Positions 43,562-53,017 of a stretch of 64,000 bases of DNA are shown here, piece by piece. Origin of the DNA: an uncultured bacterium (lineage in GTDB: Bacteria > Patescibacteriota > Saccharimonadia > Saccharimonadales > Saccharimonadaceae); the NCBI GenBank assembly GCA_938030735.1, contig CALHIM010000011.1:253853-317852 (forward strand). Reading direction: 5' to 3'. The notes beneath the pieces were generated by a model that saw only the letters and a program-made list of their open reading frames with translations, did not search any database and was not told where the DNA came from. The position numbers and the translations under genes were made by a program. Position 1 is the stretch's first letter; the number at the start of each line of letters is the position of its first letter.

Positions 43562-44860
43562 ATGAAAATTAATACAAAACCATTACCTGGGATGATGGAG
43601 CTATTGCCAGAAGAGCAACTCGAGTTTAATCGAATTATGGCAATTATTCAAAAAAATTATGAAAAATTCGGATTTACGCCGATTGATACGCCAGTAATCG
43701 AGCGAACAGAGACTCTTCTTGCAAAAGCTGGTGGTGAGACTGAGAAGCAGATCTATCGTTTTTCGAAAGGTGATAATGATTTAAGTTTGCGGTTTGATTT
43801 AACTGTACCGACTGCAAGATTTGTTGCTGAGAATTTTGGCCAGTTGCAATTTCCTTTTAAACGCTCGCAAATTGGTAAAGTCTATCGCGGCGAAAGAGCG
43901 CAGCGAGGTCGTTTTCGTGAATTTTATCAATGTGATATTGATGTGATTGGGCGAGACAAATTAAGTATTTCTTATGATGCTGAAGTTATTGCAGTAATTT
44001 ATAATATTTTTCGAGAGCTAAATTTTGGTGATTTTACTCTTCGAATTAATAACCGAAATATCACGAGCGGTTTAATTGAAGGGCTTGGATTAACTGAAAA
44101 ATCAGCTGAAATTATGGCATTGATTGATCGTGCCGAGAAGATTTCAACTGAGGAGTTTTCAGAGCAACTTACGGATTTAAATTTAGGAGAAAAGTCTCAA
44201 ATAATTTCTGATTTTATTAGAATCTCAGGTTCAGCTGAAGATGTTATATGCGAGTTAAAAAATCTTTCTCAAAAAATTAAAAATCAACAATTCGAAAAAG
44301 GAATTGAGGAGCTTTCCGAAGTTTCTGAATTATTAAAAATGATGGGCGTTGAAGAAAAATATTTCAAACTCGATATGCTAATTGTTCGTGGTCTTGATTA
44401 TTATACGGGAACAGTTTTTGAAACAAATTTAAATAACTTCAAAGAAATTGGCTCAGTTTCTAGTGGTGGCCGTTATGATAATTTAAGCGAATATTATTCG
44501 AAAGAAGAACTACCAGGAGTAGGTGCCTCAATTGGTCTAACGCGATTGTTTTGGTGTCTACGAGACTTGGGCTTGCTGAAGTTTTCAAAACGCTCAACTG
44601 CGGAATTTTTAATAGTTCCAATGAGTAAAAACGAGCTTCAAAAGTCTTTCGAAATTGCTGGTGAATTAAGAAAAGAAGGTAAAAATACTGAAGTTCTACT
44701 TGAAGATTTTACTATGAAAAAATCTTTTAAATTTGCCGATAAGCGAGGTGTTAAATATACTTTAGTAATTGGTGAAAAGGAGATTTCTGAAAATTCATTT
44801 ATTTTTAAAGATATGGAAACTGGTGAAAAGTTAGAATTAGCCGAAATTCTAAAAAAATAA
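43562..44860 (+). CDS. hisS: Histidyl-tRNA synthetase
   Basis: 432 residues. Class II motif 2 (RGERAQRGRFREFYQCDIDVIG), HisA motif LIVRGLDYYTG, HisB-type GGRYDNL, motif 3 GVGASIGLTRL, and the C-terminal anticodon-binding domain are present. It charges tRNA-His, encoded elsewhere in this window with its G(-1). GAGGAATT precedes the ATG, so it is a leadered gene. Confidence 0.97.
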   Translation: MKINTKPLPGMMELLPEEQLEFNRIMAIIQKNYEKFGFTPIDTPVIERTETLLAKAGGETEKQIYRFSKGDNDLSLRFDLTVPTARFVAENFGQLQFPFKRSQIGKVYRGERAQRGRFREFYQCDIDVIGRDKLSISYDAEVIAVIYNIFRELNFGDFTLRINNRNITSGLIEGLGLTEKSAEIMALIDRAEKISTEEFSEQLTDLNLGEKSQIISDFIRISGSAEDVICELKNLSQKIKNQQFEKGIEELSEVSELLKMMGVEEKYFKLDMLIVRGLDYYTGTVFETNLNNFKEIGSVSSGGRYDNLSEYYSKEELPGVGASIGLTRLFWCLRDLGLLKFSKRSTAEFLIVPMSKNELQKSFEIAGELRKEGKNTEVLLEDFTMKKSFKFADKRGVKYTLVIGEKEISENSFIFKDMETGEKLELAEILKK

Positions 44861-44913
44861 TGCTATTGTTTATTTTTTAAAAAATATGTGGTATAATCAT
44901 TTTATATCACTTT

Positions 44914-44987
44914 GGCGCCTTGGCGGAGTGGTTACGCAGCGGTCTGCAAAACCGTTTACACCGGTTCAAATCCGGTAGGTGCCTCCA
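44914..44987 (+). tRNA. tRNA-Cys(GCA)
   Basis: Acceptor GGCGCCT/AGGTGCC, discriminator U as expected for Cys, anticodon loop CTGCAAA (anticodon GCA), T-loop TTCAAAT, CCA encoded. Confidence 0.96.
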
Positions 44988-45011
44988 AAATATTTAAGTA
45001 AAGGAAACCAT

Positions 45012-45323
45012 ATGAAAGAAGAAAATCAAAGAGTTGTAGAAATTCGAAAAGGTGAGAATGAATCAAATGCTCGCCCGGTAGTTGTTGCTCCAGTATCAAA
45101 AAAGAAGAAATATAGTCAAACGGTAAAAAGTATTCGACAAATTTGTATTTGGTTCAATATTTTTACGGCTATGGTTTGTGCTCTAATTAGCCTAGTATAT
45201 ATTTGGGTAGACAATAATCTAGGGGAATTAATGGGCAAAGCTTGGGCTACATTCTTAGTGCTTGGTGCTTTTTCTCTATTCATTATGATTATTGCTCCAC
45301 TTCTTGATAAAGATGAAGCTTAA
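45012..45323 (+). CDS. Small two-span membrane protein
   Basis: 103 residues from ATG 45012, preceded by AAAGGAAAC. The longer frame starting at 44979 would begin inside tRNA-Cys and is rejected. A polar, basic N-terminal half (KKKKYSQTVKSIRQ) is followed by two hydrophobic helices (about 48-70 and 78-97) and an acidic end. Not recognised. Probably read through from the tRNA-Cys promoter. Confidence 0.7.
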   Translation: MKEENQRVVEIRKGENESNARPVVVAPVSKKKKYSQTVKSIRQICIWFNIFTAMVCALISLVYIWVDNNLGELMGKAWATFLVLGAFSLFIMIIAPLLDKDEA

Positions 45324-45330
45324 GTTTATA

Positions 45331-45362
45331 ACACGCCTTGACTTTTGCAGTTAAGGCGTGTA
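45331..45362 (+). terminator. Terminator hairpin overlapping the tRNA-Leu promoter
   Basis: ACACGCCTT/AAGGCGTGT stem with inner GAC...GCAGTT loop. The -35 hexamer of the downstream promoter lies inside this hairpin. Confidence 0.75.
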
Positions 45363-45366
45363 AAAT
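45338..45366 (+). promoter_or_regulatory. tRNA-Leu promoter
   Basis: TTGACT, 17-nt spacer, TAAAAT; the -10 box ends 8 nt before the tRNA. Confidence 0.82.
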
Positions 45367-45374
45367 ATAAATAT

Positions 45375-45462
45375 GCGCGAGTGGCGGAATTGGTAGACGC
45401 GAGGGACTTAAAATCCCTTGACCTAAACAGTCGTGCGGGTTCGATTCCCGCCTCGCGCACCA
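45375..45462 (+). tRNA. tRNA-Leu(TAA)
   Basis: Acceptor GCGCGAG/CTCGCGC, discriminator A, anticodon loop CTTAAAA (anticodon TAA), long class II variable arm, T-loop TTCGATT, CCA encoded; 88 nt. Confidence 0.96.
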
Positions 45463-45492
45463 AATTTAACAATAGTAGGAGAGTATAATAAA

Positions 45493-46056
45493 ATGACAAT
45501 TGCAATTATTGTAATTATTGCTGTTCTTGTCCTTGTTGGGCTTTTTGTTTGGAGCCAATACAACGCACTTGTGCGGCTTAATGAAAGAGTTGAAGAAGCT
45601 TGGAGTGATATCGCTGTTCAGCTAAAATACCGAGCAGATTTAATCCCTAATCTTGTTGAAACTGTAAAAGGTTATGCAACTCATGAGAAAGAAATTTTCG
45701 AAAATGTAAGTAGTGCACGAGCTGGATTGATAGGTGCTGGAAATAACGTTTCTGACGCCGCTAAAGCTGAAGGTGAACTTTCACAAGCGCTCGGCCGCTT
45801 GTTTGCTGTTGCTGAAAACTACCCTGAATTAAAGGCTAATGAGGGCTTTATACGTTTTCAGCAACAACAGCAAGAAATTGAAGATAAAATTCAAGGTGCG
45901 CGCCGATTTTATAATGGTGGCGTTCGAGACCTTAATATTAAGATTAAAGTATTCCCAACTAATATTTTTGCCAAAAAATTAGGTTTTGAAAAGAGGGAAT
46001 TCTTCGAAGTAGAAGATAGAAAAGTAGTCGAATCTGCTCCTCAAGTAAAATTCTAA
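45493..46056 (+). CDS. lemA: LemA family membrane protein
   Basis: 187 residues from ATG 45493 (AGGAGAG 11 nt upstream); the frame upstream runs into tRNA-Leu. One N-terminal membrane helix (IAIIVIIAVLVLVGLFVW), then the LemA helical domain: YNALVRLNERVEEAWSDI, YRADLIPNLVETVKGYA, and IKVFPTNIFAKKLGF near the end. Exact role unknown. LemA commonly sits beside HtpX, as here (26-nt gap), suggesting an envelope-stress pair. Confidence 0.95.
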   Translation: MTIAIIVIIAVLVLVGLFVWSQYNALVRLNERVEEAWSDIAVQLKYRADLIPNLVETVKGYATHEKEIFENVSSARAGLIGAGNNVSDAAKAEGELSQALGRLFAVAENYPELKANEGFIRFQQQQQEIEDKIQGARRFYNGGVRDLNIKIKVFPTNIFAKKLGFEKREFFEVEDRKVVESAPQVKF

Positions 46057-46082
46057 TTTATTTTTTAGAGGTTTTATTAAAT

Positions 46083-46955
46083 ATGTATAGCTCAATTTCT
46101 CAGAATAAGCGTAATACTGTGATTATTTTCTCATTATTTATTGCGATTATTTCTGGGATTGGGCTATATTTTTCTTACATCTATGACGATTTAACAATTT
46201 TTATTTTTACGCTAATTTTTACTATTTTTTATGCGTTATTTCAATATAAGATTTCGACAGCCATTACTTTAAAAATGAATGGTGCTGAGTCGATCTCAAA
46301 AAAAGATGCTCCTGAATTTTATTCAATAGTTGAACCATTATCTATTACTGCTGGCCTACCAATGCCAAAGCTTTATATTATTAATGATTCTTCGATGAAT
46401 GCTTTTGCAGCTGGAACTAATCCTGAGAATTCTGTAATCTGTGCAACAACGGGGCTTCTTGAGAATATGGATAAGGTTGAAATTGAAGGCGTGATGGCTC
46501 ATGAGATTTCACATATTAAGAATTATGATATTCGAGTTTCAATGGCGGCAGTTGCTTTAACTGCTGTTATTGGGGTACTTTCCGATATTGTTTTAAGGTT
46601 CATTTTTCTGAATGACGACGATGAGGATTCGAAAAATCCGATCGCTTTAATCTTGGGGCTATTTTTTGTTTTGATTTCGCCATTTTTAGCTACAATAACA
46701 AGACTTGCAATTTCTCGTCAGCGTGAATTTTTGGCTGATGCAACTGCTGTTTCATTAACTAGATATCCAGATGGCTTAATTAGTGCTCTTGAAAAGTTAA
46801 AAAATAACAAACCTCTTGAAAGACAAAACTCGACAACGGCAAGCTTATTTATTTCCAATCCTATGAAACAGGGCTTTTTTCAGAGATTATTTTCAACACA
46901 TCCACCTTTAGATGACAGAATTAACAGATTGAAAGAAAATAGCGCGAGGTTTTAA
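46083..46955 (+). CDS. htpX: HtpX-type membrane zinc metalloprotease
   Basis: 290 residues. Two N-terminal helices, then the zinc site MAHEISHIKNYDIR and a downstream Glu in REFLADATAVSLTRYP, with two further helices between. M48 family: it degrades misfolded membrane proteins. Follows lemA; its stop overlaps the next ATG by one base (TAATG). Confidence 0.95.
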   Translation: MYSSISQNKRNTVIIFSLFIAIISGIGLYFSYIYDDLTIFIFTLIFTIFYALFQYKISTAITLKMNGAESISKKDAPEFYSIVEPLSITAGLPMPKLYIINDSSMNAFAAGTNPENSVICATTGLLENMDKVEIEGVMAHEISHIKNYDIRVSMAAVALTAVIGVLSDIVLRFIFLNDDDEDSKNPIALILGLFFVLISPFLATITRLAISRQREFLADATAVSLTRYPDGLISALEKLKNNKPLERQNSTTASLFISNPMKQGFFQRLFSTHPPLDDRINRLKENSARF

Positions 46956-48034
46956 TGTTTAGAAAAAAAATATTAAGTTCAAATGAAGAACAAATCAGTT
47001 TAGTTTATTTTTGGTATATAAGAATTAGAATTTATTTACGAAAAAATATATTGGAAAGGTTTAGAAAGTTTAAAGCGCGCAGGCCACATAGAAGCTTTAA
47101 GATTTCAAGAAAAATAGATTATGTTCGACTCTTAAAAATCGGGGGCTATTGGAATTTGCTGGGTTTTGTTTTTAAGCTTATTCGAGATAACAAAAAGATT
47201 TTTCGAAATCTTGTTTTAGTCTCGGCTTTAGCTGGCATTGTTTTTATTGGGCTAATGGACCAAAATTTTGTTTCAAGCTTGCAAGCTGTTGTTGACACTA
47301 CTAATGGTGGAAATTTTGAAGGCTTTTTTGGTGAAATTGGCAAAGCCGGATTGATCATGGCAGCAACGTTTAATAGTGGCGGCTTAGTGCAATCACCAAG
47401 TGAAATTCAACAGATGATGTTTGCTATAATAGTGCTATTTATTTGGCTCGCGACAGTTCAGATTTGCAGAAATATTTTAAGTGGAAAAAAGAACTTAAAT
47501 TTAAGAGATGCTTTATATTCTTGTGGAGCTCCTATCATCCCAATGACGGTTATTGCTATTGTAATATTAATGCAATTAGTTCCTGTATTTATTGCAACGA
47601 TTGTTGGTGCGGCCGCAAAAACAACAAGTTTTTTATCGAGCGGAATAGAACAAGCTGTATTTTTTAGTGCAATACTATTGCTATTCTCACTCTCAGCTTT
47701 TTGGGCTATGGGCTCAATTTTCGCAATGATTATTGTCACAATTCCAGGAACCTATCCATTACAGGCTCTAAAAATTGCTGGTGATATGGTTTCTCAAAGG
47801 AGGCTTGCAATATTAAAGAGAATTTTATTTTTAATTTTTATACTTGCTTTAATTTGGTCGATTATAATAATTCCAATAATCATGTTGATGAATTGGCTGA
47901 TTTCAATTAATGGATTTTTTGTTAATATTCCAATCGTACCAATCTCTATGCTCCTAATGAGTTGTTTTTCTTGTGTTTTAAGCTCAGTTTATATTTACGT
48001 TTTATATCGAAGGATTGTTGATGGAGACAGATAA
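46955..48034 (+). CDS. Multi-span membrane protein
   Basis: 359 residues, not recognised. A highly basic N-terminus (about 20-65, many Arg/Lys) is followed by roughly six hydrophobic helices spread over 75-350, with a small soluble loop after the first. No catalytic motif seen. It is translationally coupled to htpX upstream and overlaps ligA downstream by 14 nt. Confidence 0.7.
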   Translation: MFRKKILSSNEEQISLVYFWYIRIRIYLRKNILERFRKFKARRPHRSFKISRKIDYVRLLKIGGYWNLLGFVFKLIRDNKKIFRNLVLVSALAGIVFIGLMDQNFVSSLQAVVDTTNGGNFEGFFGEIGKAGLIMAATFNSGGLVQSPSEIQQMMFAIIVLFIWLATVQICRNILSGKKNLNLRDALYSCGAPIIPMTVIAIVILMQLVPVFIATIVGAAAKTTSFLSSGIEQAVFFSAILLLFSLSAFWAMGSIFAMIIVTIPGTYPLQALKIAGDMVSQRRLAILKRILFLIFILALIWSIIIIPIIMLMNWLISINGFFVNIPIVPISMLLMSCFSCVLSSVYIYVLYRRIVDGDR

Positions 48035-50042
48035 AAACACTCGATATAAAGATTTGCTAGAGCTTTTGAACCGTTATTCTTTCGAATATCACACTCTCGA
48101 TAATCCAAGCGTTCCAGATTCGGTTTATGATTCACTTTTTTCTGAGCTTAAGAAGATTGAGGCTGAGAACCCAGAAATAATATCAAAAAACTCACCATCA
48201 CAAAGAGTCGGAAATACGGTTAAGGGTGGGTTTATTAAGGTTTCTCACGCTAGTAGAATGCTAAGTTTAAACGATATTTTTAGCAGTAAAGAAATTTTTG
48301 ATTGGTTTGAGAGAATTAAAAAACTTAAGCCAAATATTGAAGAGGATTTTTTTGCAGATATTAAAATGGATGGTTTAGCTTGTTCTCTTATTTTTGAGAA
48401 TGGCGAATTTGTGAGAGCTGTTACTCGAGGTGATTCTTTTGTTGGTGAAGATGTTTCAAGTAATATTAGAACAATTAAAAATATTCCGCTTTTTTTACAG
48501 GCAAGTGGTAAATTTGAAAATTTTAAAAATGGAAGAACTGAGGTTCGCGGCGAGATTGTTATTTTGAAGGAAGATTTCGAAAAAATAAATCTTATTCGAA
48601 AAGAGCATGGTGAACCAGAATTTGCTAATCCACGAAATTTAGCCGCAGGTACAATTCGCCAGCTTGACCCTTCAATTGCGGCTTCTCGACCTCTACATTT
48701 TCGAGCTTATGATCTAATTCGTGAAAATCTACAAGATATCCCTACTAACCAGTTTGCTTATGAAGCATTAAAAAATCTTGGTTTTACGATAAATGAGCAA
48801 GCTTCAAGAATTAACGGTTTAAAAAAAGTTATTGAGTTTATTGATTTTTGGAGTGAAAAGAGAAAAGAACTGCCATTTAATACTGATGGATTAGTTGTAA
48901 AAATTAATAATCGTGAGCATTTTTCAAAACTTGGAATTGTTGGAAAGCAGCCTCGTGCAGCAATTGCTTTTAAATATTCTCCTGAAGAAGTTACTGCGGT
49001 GATTTCAGATATAGTTATTTCGATTGGGCGAACTGGTATTGCAACTCCTGTTGCGGTTTTTTCGCCGGTTCAACTTGCTGGAACTACTGTTCGGCATGCA
49101 AGTTTGCATAATGCTGATGAAATCAAGCGACTCGATGTGCGAATTGGTGATACTGCAGTAGTTTTTAAAGCTGGCGATATTATTCCGAAAATTTTACGGA
49201 TTTTGCCGGAGCTTCGACCAGAAAATGCTAAAGTTTTCGATTTTAAAAAAGAGCTTGAGAAACAGTTCCCAGATATTGAGTTTTACCGACCAAATGGTGA
49301 GGTTGCATATCGTGCAAAAGGTTTAAATTCAAGCTTAATTTTGAAAAAAACGGTCACCTTTTATGCCTCGAAAGCAGGTTTGGATATCGAAAATCTTGGT
49401 GAAAAAAATGTTGATTTATTGGTTGAGAAAGGGTTAGTTCGAGATTTGGCTGATATTTACAATCTTCAAAAAAGCGATTTATTAAACCTTGAACGCTTTG
49501 GGGAAACTTCAGTTAATAATCTTCTAGGAGCTATTGAGTCTTCGAAAAATCCAGAACTCTCAAAATTTATCTCAGCTCTTGGAATTAGGCATATTGGTGG
49601 CGAAACGGCAAAGCTTTTGGCGGAAAAATTTAATAAATTTGAAAATATTTGCAATGCAACGCTTGAAGAGCTTCTTGAAATTGACGGAATTGGCAAAAAA
49701 GTTGCTGAAAGTATTCTAGCATATTTTAATGATGACGAAAATTTGCGAATTTTAACAAAAATGTTTAACCTTGGTGTGAAAGTGCAAAATTTTGCAAAAA
49801 ATGAAGGGATCTTAAGTGGTAAAAATTTTGTAATTACCGGAACGCTAAAAACAATGGCGCGCGAAAAGGCTGCAGAAAAAATTGAAGAGTTGGGTGGAAA
49901 ATTCCAAAAAACAATTTCGAAAACTACAGACTTTTTGGTAATTGGCGAAAAGGTTGGCGCAACAAAAATTTCGAAGGCTAAAAAACTGGGTGTAAAAGTT
50001 ATGGATGAAGATGAATTCTTGAAAGAAATAAATGCAAACTAA
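48021..50042 (+). CDS. ligA: NAD-dependent DNA ligase, without zinc-finger cysteines
   Basis: 673 residues from ATG 48021. The adenylation domain has the nucleotidyl Lys115 (IKMDGLA), LAAGTIRQLDP and RAAIAFKYSPEE; OB fold, HhH repeats (EIDGIGKKVAESI) and a C-terminal BRCT (KNFVITGTLKTM) follow. It seals nicks using NAD+. The Cys4 zinc finger between OB and HhH (about 413-445) is absent: FPDIEFYRPNGEVAYRAKG replaces CPxCG...C...C and no cysteine occurs there. The segment length is kept, so only the metal ligands are lost. Confidence 0.96.
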   Translation: METDKNTRYKDLLELLNRYSFEYHTLDNPSVPDSVYDSLFSELKKIEAENPEIISKNSPSQRVGNTVKGGFIKVSHASRMLSLNDIFSSKEIFDWFERIKKLKPNIEEDFFADIKMDGLACSLIFENGEFVRAVTRGDSFVGEDVSSNIRTIKNIPLFLQASGKFENFKNGRTEVRGEIVILKEDFEKINLIRKEHGEPEFANPRNLAAGTIRQLDPSIAASRPLHFRAYDLIRENLQDIPTNQFAYEALKNLGFTINEQASRINGLKKVIEFIDFWSEKRKELPFNTDGLVVKINNREHFSKLGIVGKQPRAAIAFKYSPEEVTAVISDIVISIGRTGIATPVAVFSPVQLAGTTVRHASLHNADEIKRLDVRIGDTAVVFKAGDIIPKILRILPELRPENAKVFDFKKELEKQFPDIEFYRPNGEVAYRAKGLNSSLILKKTVTFYASKAGLDIENLGEKNVDLLVEKGLVRDLADIYNLQKSDLLNLERFGETSVNNLLGAIESSKNPELSKFISALGIRHIGGETAKLLAEKFNKFENICNATLEELLEIDGIGKKVAESILAYFNDDENLRILTKMFNLGVKVQNFAKNEGILSGKNFVITGTLKTMAREKAAEKIEELGGKFQKTISKTTDFLVIGEKVGATKISKAKKLGVKVMDEDEFLKEINAN

Positions 50043-50505
50043 AATTATTGCAGCTTATCCTTGTTTAGGCAAAACTACTCTTTCAAAAATATCTAAAAAG
50101 CGATTTTTAGATATGGAATTTAATGAAAGTAGTAAAACTAAAATGATGAATGAAATTGAAAGATCTTATTTTTTTGATTTTTGTGTACAGAAAATTGAAG
50201 AAGAATATTATTCGGGCAATTTCGAAATTATATTTATTAGTGAAGATGATGAGATTTTGAGGCGACTACTTTCAAAAAAGATTAGTTTTATACTTATTTT
50301 GCCAAATGCTCTTAATAAAAGAGTGATGCAAGATTATAAAAGTCGCGTTGTATATCGCTCTGGTGAAAATTGGTGGAATGATGTTATTGAGCCAGAAATT
50401 TGTAGTCTTCAAAAAAGAATTGAATTTTACAAAAATAATGAGTTGGTTGAGGTTTATCTAACTAATGAGAATGAATATATTTGTGATAAGGTTGATCTAT
50501 GGTGA
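50032..50505 (+). CDS. P-loop nucleotide-kinase-like protein
   Basis: 157 residues. Walker A AYPCLGKTT at residues 8-16, a following FLDMEF strand, and a basic C-terminal half (RVVYRSGENWW). It overlaps ligA by 11 nt. It is the intact relative of the interrupted gene after alaS: same P-loop context, same order of strands, same LP-N segment after the third strand. Size and pattern resemble phage-type dNMP kinase folds, but the substrate is unknown and I do not assign a name. Confidence 0.7.
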   Translation: MQTKIIAAYPCLGKTTLSKISKKRFLDMEFNESSKTKMMNEIERSYFFDFCVQKIEEEYYSGNFEIIFISEDDEILRRLLSKKISFILILPNALNKRVMQDYKSRVVYRSGENWWNDVIEPEICSLQKRIEFYKNNELVEVYLTNENEYICDKVDLW

Positions 50506-50509
50506 TTTT

Positions 50510-50538
50510 TTGATTTTTTATACTATTTTTGATATAAT
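50510..50538 (+). promoter_or_regulatory. leuS promoter (near-leaderless)
   Basis: TTGATT, 17-nt spacer, TATAAT; the -10 box ends 9 nt before the ATG. Confidence 0.75.
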
Positions 50539-50547
50539 CTAGATAGT

Positions 50548-52989
50548 ATGAAAAGATATAATCCGATTAAAATTGAAGAAAAGTGGCAAAAAAAATGGGA
50601 TGAATCAAAGCTTTATGAGGTTGAAGCAGATTCTTCGAAACAGAAAATGTATATTTCAGGAATGTTTCCGTATCCAAGTGGGGCAGGGCTTCACACTGGG
50701 CACGCAAGGAGCTATACGATTGTTGATTCGATCGCGCGTTTTTATCGCCAGCAGGGCAAAAATGTTTTAAATCCAATTGGTTGGGATACTTTTGGTCTGC
50801 CAGCAGAAAATTATGCAATTAAAACTGGGATATCTCCACAGGAAGCTACAAAAACAAATATTGCAAATTTCAAAAAACAATTTAAACGACTTGGAATTTC
50901 AATCGATTGGTCGCGAGAAATTAACACTTCAAATCCAGAATATTACAAATGGACACAGTGGATTTTTCGCGAAATGTATAAAAAAGGCCTAGCTTACCAT
51001 AAAGAAAGCTATCAGTGGTGGTGTGATAATGATAAAACAGTTCTCGCAAATGAGCAGGTTGAAAATGGCCGATGCTGGCGTTGTGGCGAAGAAGTTTCGA
51101 AAAAACAAATGACTCAGTGGTTCTTTAAAATTACTGCATATGCTGACGAACTTTTGGCTGATATCGATAATCTTGATTGGCCTGAAAAAATCAAAACAAT
51201 GCAACGAAACTGGATTGGTAAATCTGAAGGTGCTGAGGTAGAATTTAAGATTGCTGATGGTAAGGCTAAGGGCGAAAAAATTAAAGTTTTTACAACTCGA
51301 CCAGATACGATTTTTGGTGTTACATTTTTAACTATTGCGCCAGAACATGAATTACTCGAAAAACTCTCTACTGATTTAACTAGAGAAAAACTCGAAGAAT
51401 ATAAGAAAGAATCACTTAAAAAATCTGAAATTGAGCGCCAAGAAAACAAAGAAAAGACAGGAATTTTCACTGGAAGTTATGCAATAAATCCGGCAAATGG
51501 TAAGAAAATCCCAATTTGGGTGAGTGATTACGTACTTGGGGGTTATGGTGAAGGGGCTGTTATGGCGGTTCCTGCTCATGATGAGCGAGATTTTGAATTT
51601 GCTAAAAAATTTGATTTGGATATTATAAAAGTTGTTGAGAAGCCCGAGGATATGGCGGATGATGATTCTTGCTATCATGGAGAAGGAGTTATGGTTAACT
51701 CTGGTGAATTTAACGGTCAAAAGTCAGAAGATGTTCGTGAACAGATTTTGGGCTGGCTTGAAGAATCTGGAATTGGTCGTTCGAAAACTACATACAAAAT
51801 GCGAGATTGGTTGATTTCTCGGCAGCGCTATTGGGGCTGCCCAATTCCAATTGCTTATGACAAAGATGGAAAAGAGCATTTGATTCCCGAGGATCAATTG
51901 CCTGTGATGCTTCCAACTTTGAGTGATTTTAAACCTGATGATTCTGGAAAGTCAGCGCTTGCTAAGAGTGAAGAATTTATTACAGTTGAAATTAATGGCG
52001 AAAAAATGACTCGTGAAACCGATACGATGGATGGTTACGCATGCTCAAGCTGGTATCTTTTGCGATATGCTGACCCTCGAAATTCTAAACAAGCTTGGGA
52101 TCCTGAGCTTGTAAATTACTGGGCCCCAGTTGATTATTATGTTGGTGGTGACCACGCAGTTGCGCATTTACTATATATTCGTTTTTGGACTCATGTTTTT
52201 AGAGATTTGGAACTAACTAATTTTGCCGAACCGGTTAAAAAACTCCTTTATCACGGATATATCAATGCTGAAGATGGTTCGAAAATGAGTAAATCGAAGG
52301 GGAATACTATTGATCCGCTTGAAGTCATCGACCAAGGATATGGCGCAGATTCACTTAGAACTTATGAAATGTTTATTGCTCCATATGAAGTTGACGCTTC
52401 TTGGGATTCACGAGGGATAGCTGGAGTTTATCGTTTTCTGAATCGTGTTTGGGTTTTGGTTCAAGAATTTATTGAATCTGAAAAATCTGCTGAAAATCTT
52501 TCAAATTTTGCTGAAGTCCAAAAAATCCAGCATAAAACTATCAAGAAAGTTACTGAAGATTTTCACCGCGAAAGCCTAAATACTGCGGTTGCTGCTCTGA
52601 TGGAATTCGTAAATGATCTTTATAAATTGAAGCTTGAAGGTTTTTCGAACGATTGGCAGTTTATTTTAGAAGATTTACTTAAAATGCTTGTTCCATTTGC
52701 TCCACATATTTCAAGCGAACTCTGGCAGCAGCTTGGAAACGATGACTTTATTGAAAAATCTGGCTGGCCAAAATGGAATGAAGAGCTTTTGAAAACTAAT
52801 GAAATTCAAATTATTGTTCAAGTTAATGGAAAGCTCCGCGGGAAAATTAAAGTCTCGGCAAACTCTGAAAAGGATGAAATTCTTACTACTGCAAGAGCAG
52901 AAGATAATGTTTCAAAATTCTTGCAAGACAAGGAGATTTTGAAAGAAATTTTCGTTCCGAATAAATTAATTAACTTTGTCGTTAAATAA
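50548..52989 (+). CDS. leuS: Leucyl-tRNA synthetase
   Basis: 813 residues. Class I HIGH-type motif in PYPSGAGLHTGHARSY, CP1 editing domain with TTRPDTIFGVTFL and the DER motif in PAHDERDFEFA, leucine-specific region, KMSKS in SKMSKSKGN, and the anticodon domain. It charges the tRNA-Leu found about 5 kb upstream. A zinc-ribbon-type CWRCGEEVSKKQ is visible near residue 175. Confidence 0.97.
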   Translation: MKRYNPIKIEEKWQKKWDESKLYEVEADSSKQKMYISGMFPYPSGAGLHTGHARSYTIVDSIARFYRQQGKNVLNPIGWDTFGLPAENYAIKTGISPQEATKTNIANFKKQFKRLGISIDWSREINTSNPEYYKWTQWIFREMYKKGLAYHKESYQWWCDNDKTVLANEQVENGRCWRCGEEVSKKQMTQWFFKITAYADELLADIDNLDWPEKIKTMQRNWIGKSEGAEVEFKIADGKAKGEKIKVFTTRPDTIFGVTFLTIAPEHELLEKLSTDLTREKLEEYKKESLKKSEIERQENKEKTGIFTGSYAINPANGKKIPIWVSDYVLGGYGEGAVMAVPAHDERDFEFAKKFDLDIIKVVEKPEDMADDDSCYHGEGVMVNSGEFNGQKSEDVREQILGWLEESGIGRSKTTYKMRDWLISRQRYWGCPIPIAYDKDGKEHLIPEDQLPVMLPTLSDFKPDDSGKSALAKSEEFITVEINGEKMTRETDTMDGYACSSWYLLRYADPRNSKQAWDPELVNYWAPVDYYVGGDHAVAHLLYIRFWTHVFRDLELTNFAEPVKKLLYHGYINAEDGSKMSKSKGNTIDPLEVIDQGYGADSLRTYEMFIAPYEVDASWDSRGIAGVYRFLNRVWVLVQEFIESEKSAENLSNFAEVQKIQHKTIKKVTEDFHRESLNTAVAALMEFVNDLYKLKLEGFSNDWQFILEDLLKMLVPFAPHISSELWQQLGNDDFIEKSGWPKWNEELLKTNEIQIIVQVNGKLRGKIKVSANSEKDEILTTARAEDNVSKFLQDKEILKEIFVPNKLINFVVK

Positions 52990-52993
52990 TAAA

Positions 52994-53013
52994 ATGGAGG
53001 TTTATTCCTCCAT
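52994..53013. terminator. Terminator between leuS and the convergent 183-aa gene
   Basis: ATGGAGG/CCTCCAT stem with loop TTTATT, 5 nt after the leuS stop. Confidence 0.82.
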
Positions 53014-53017
53014 CTTA

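Noticed and set aside
44979..45011. Extended start for the 103-aa gene inside tRNA-Cys
   Set aside because: Overlaps the tRNA 3' end; AAAGGAAAC marks ATG 45012.
45433..45492. Extended start for lemA inside tRNA-Leu
   Set aside because: Would be encoded by the tRNA; SD and the LemA N-terminus fit ATG 45493.
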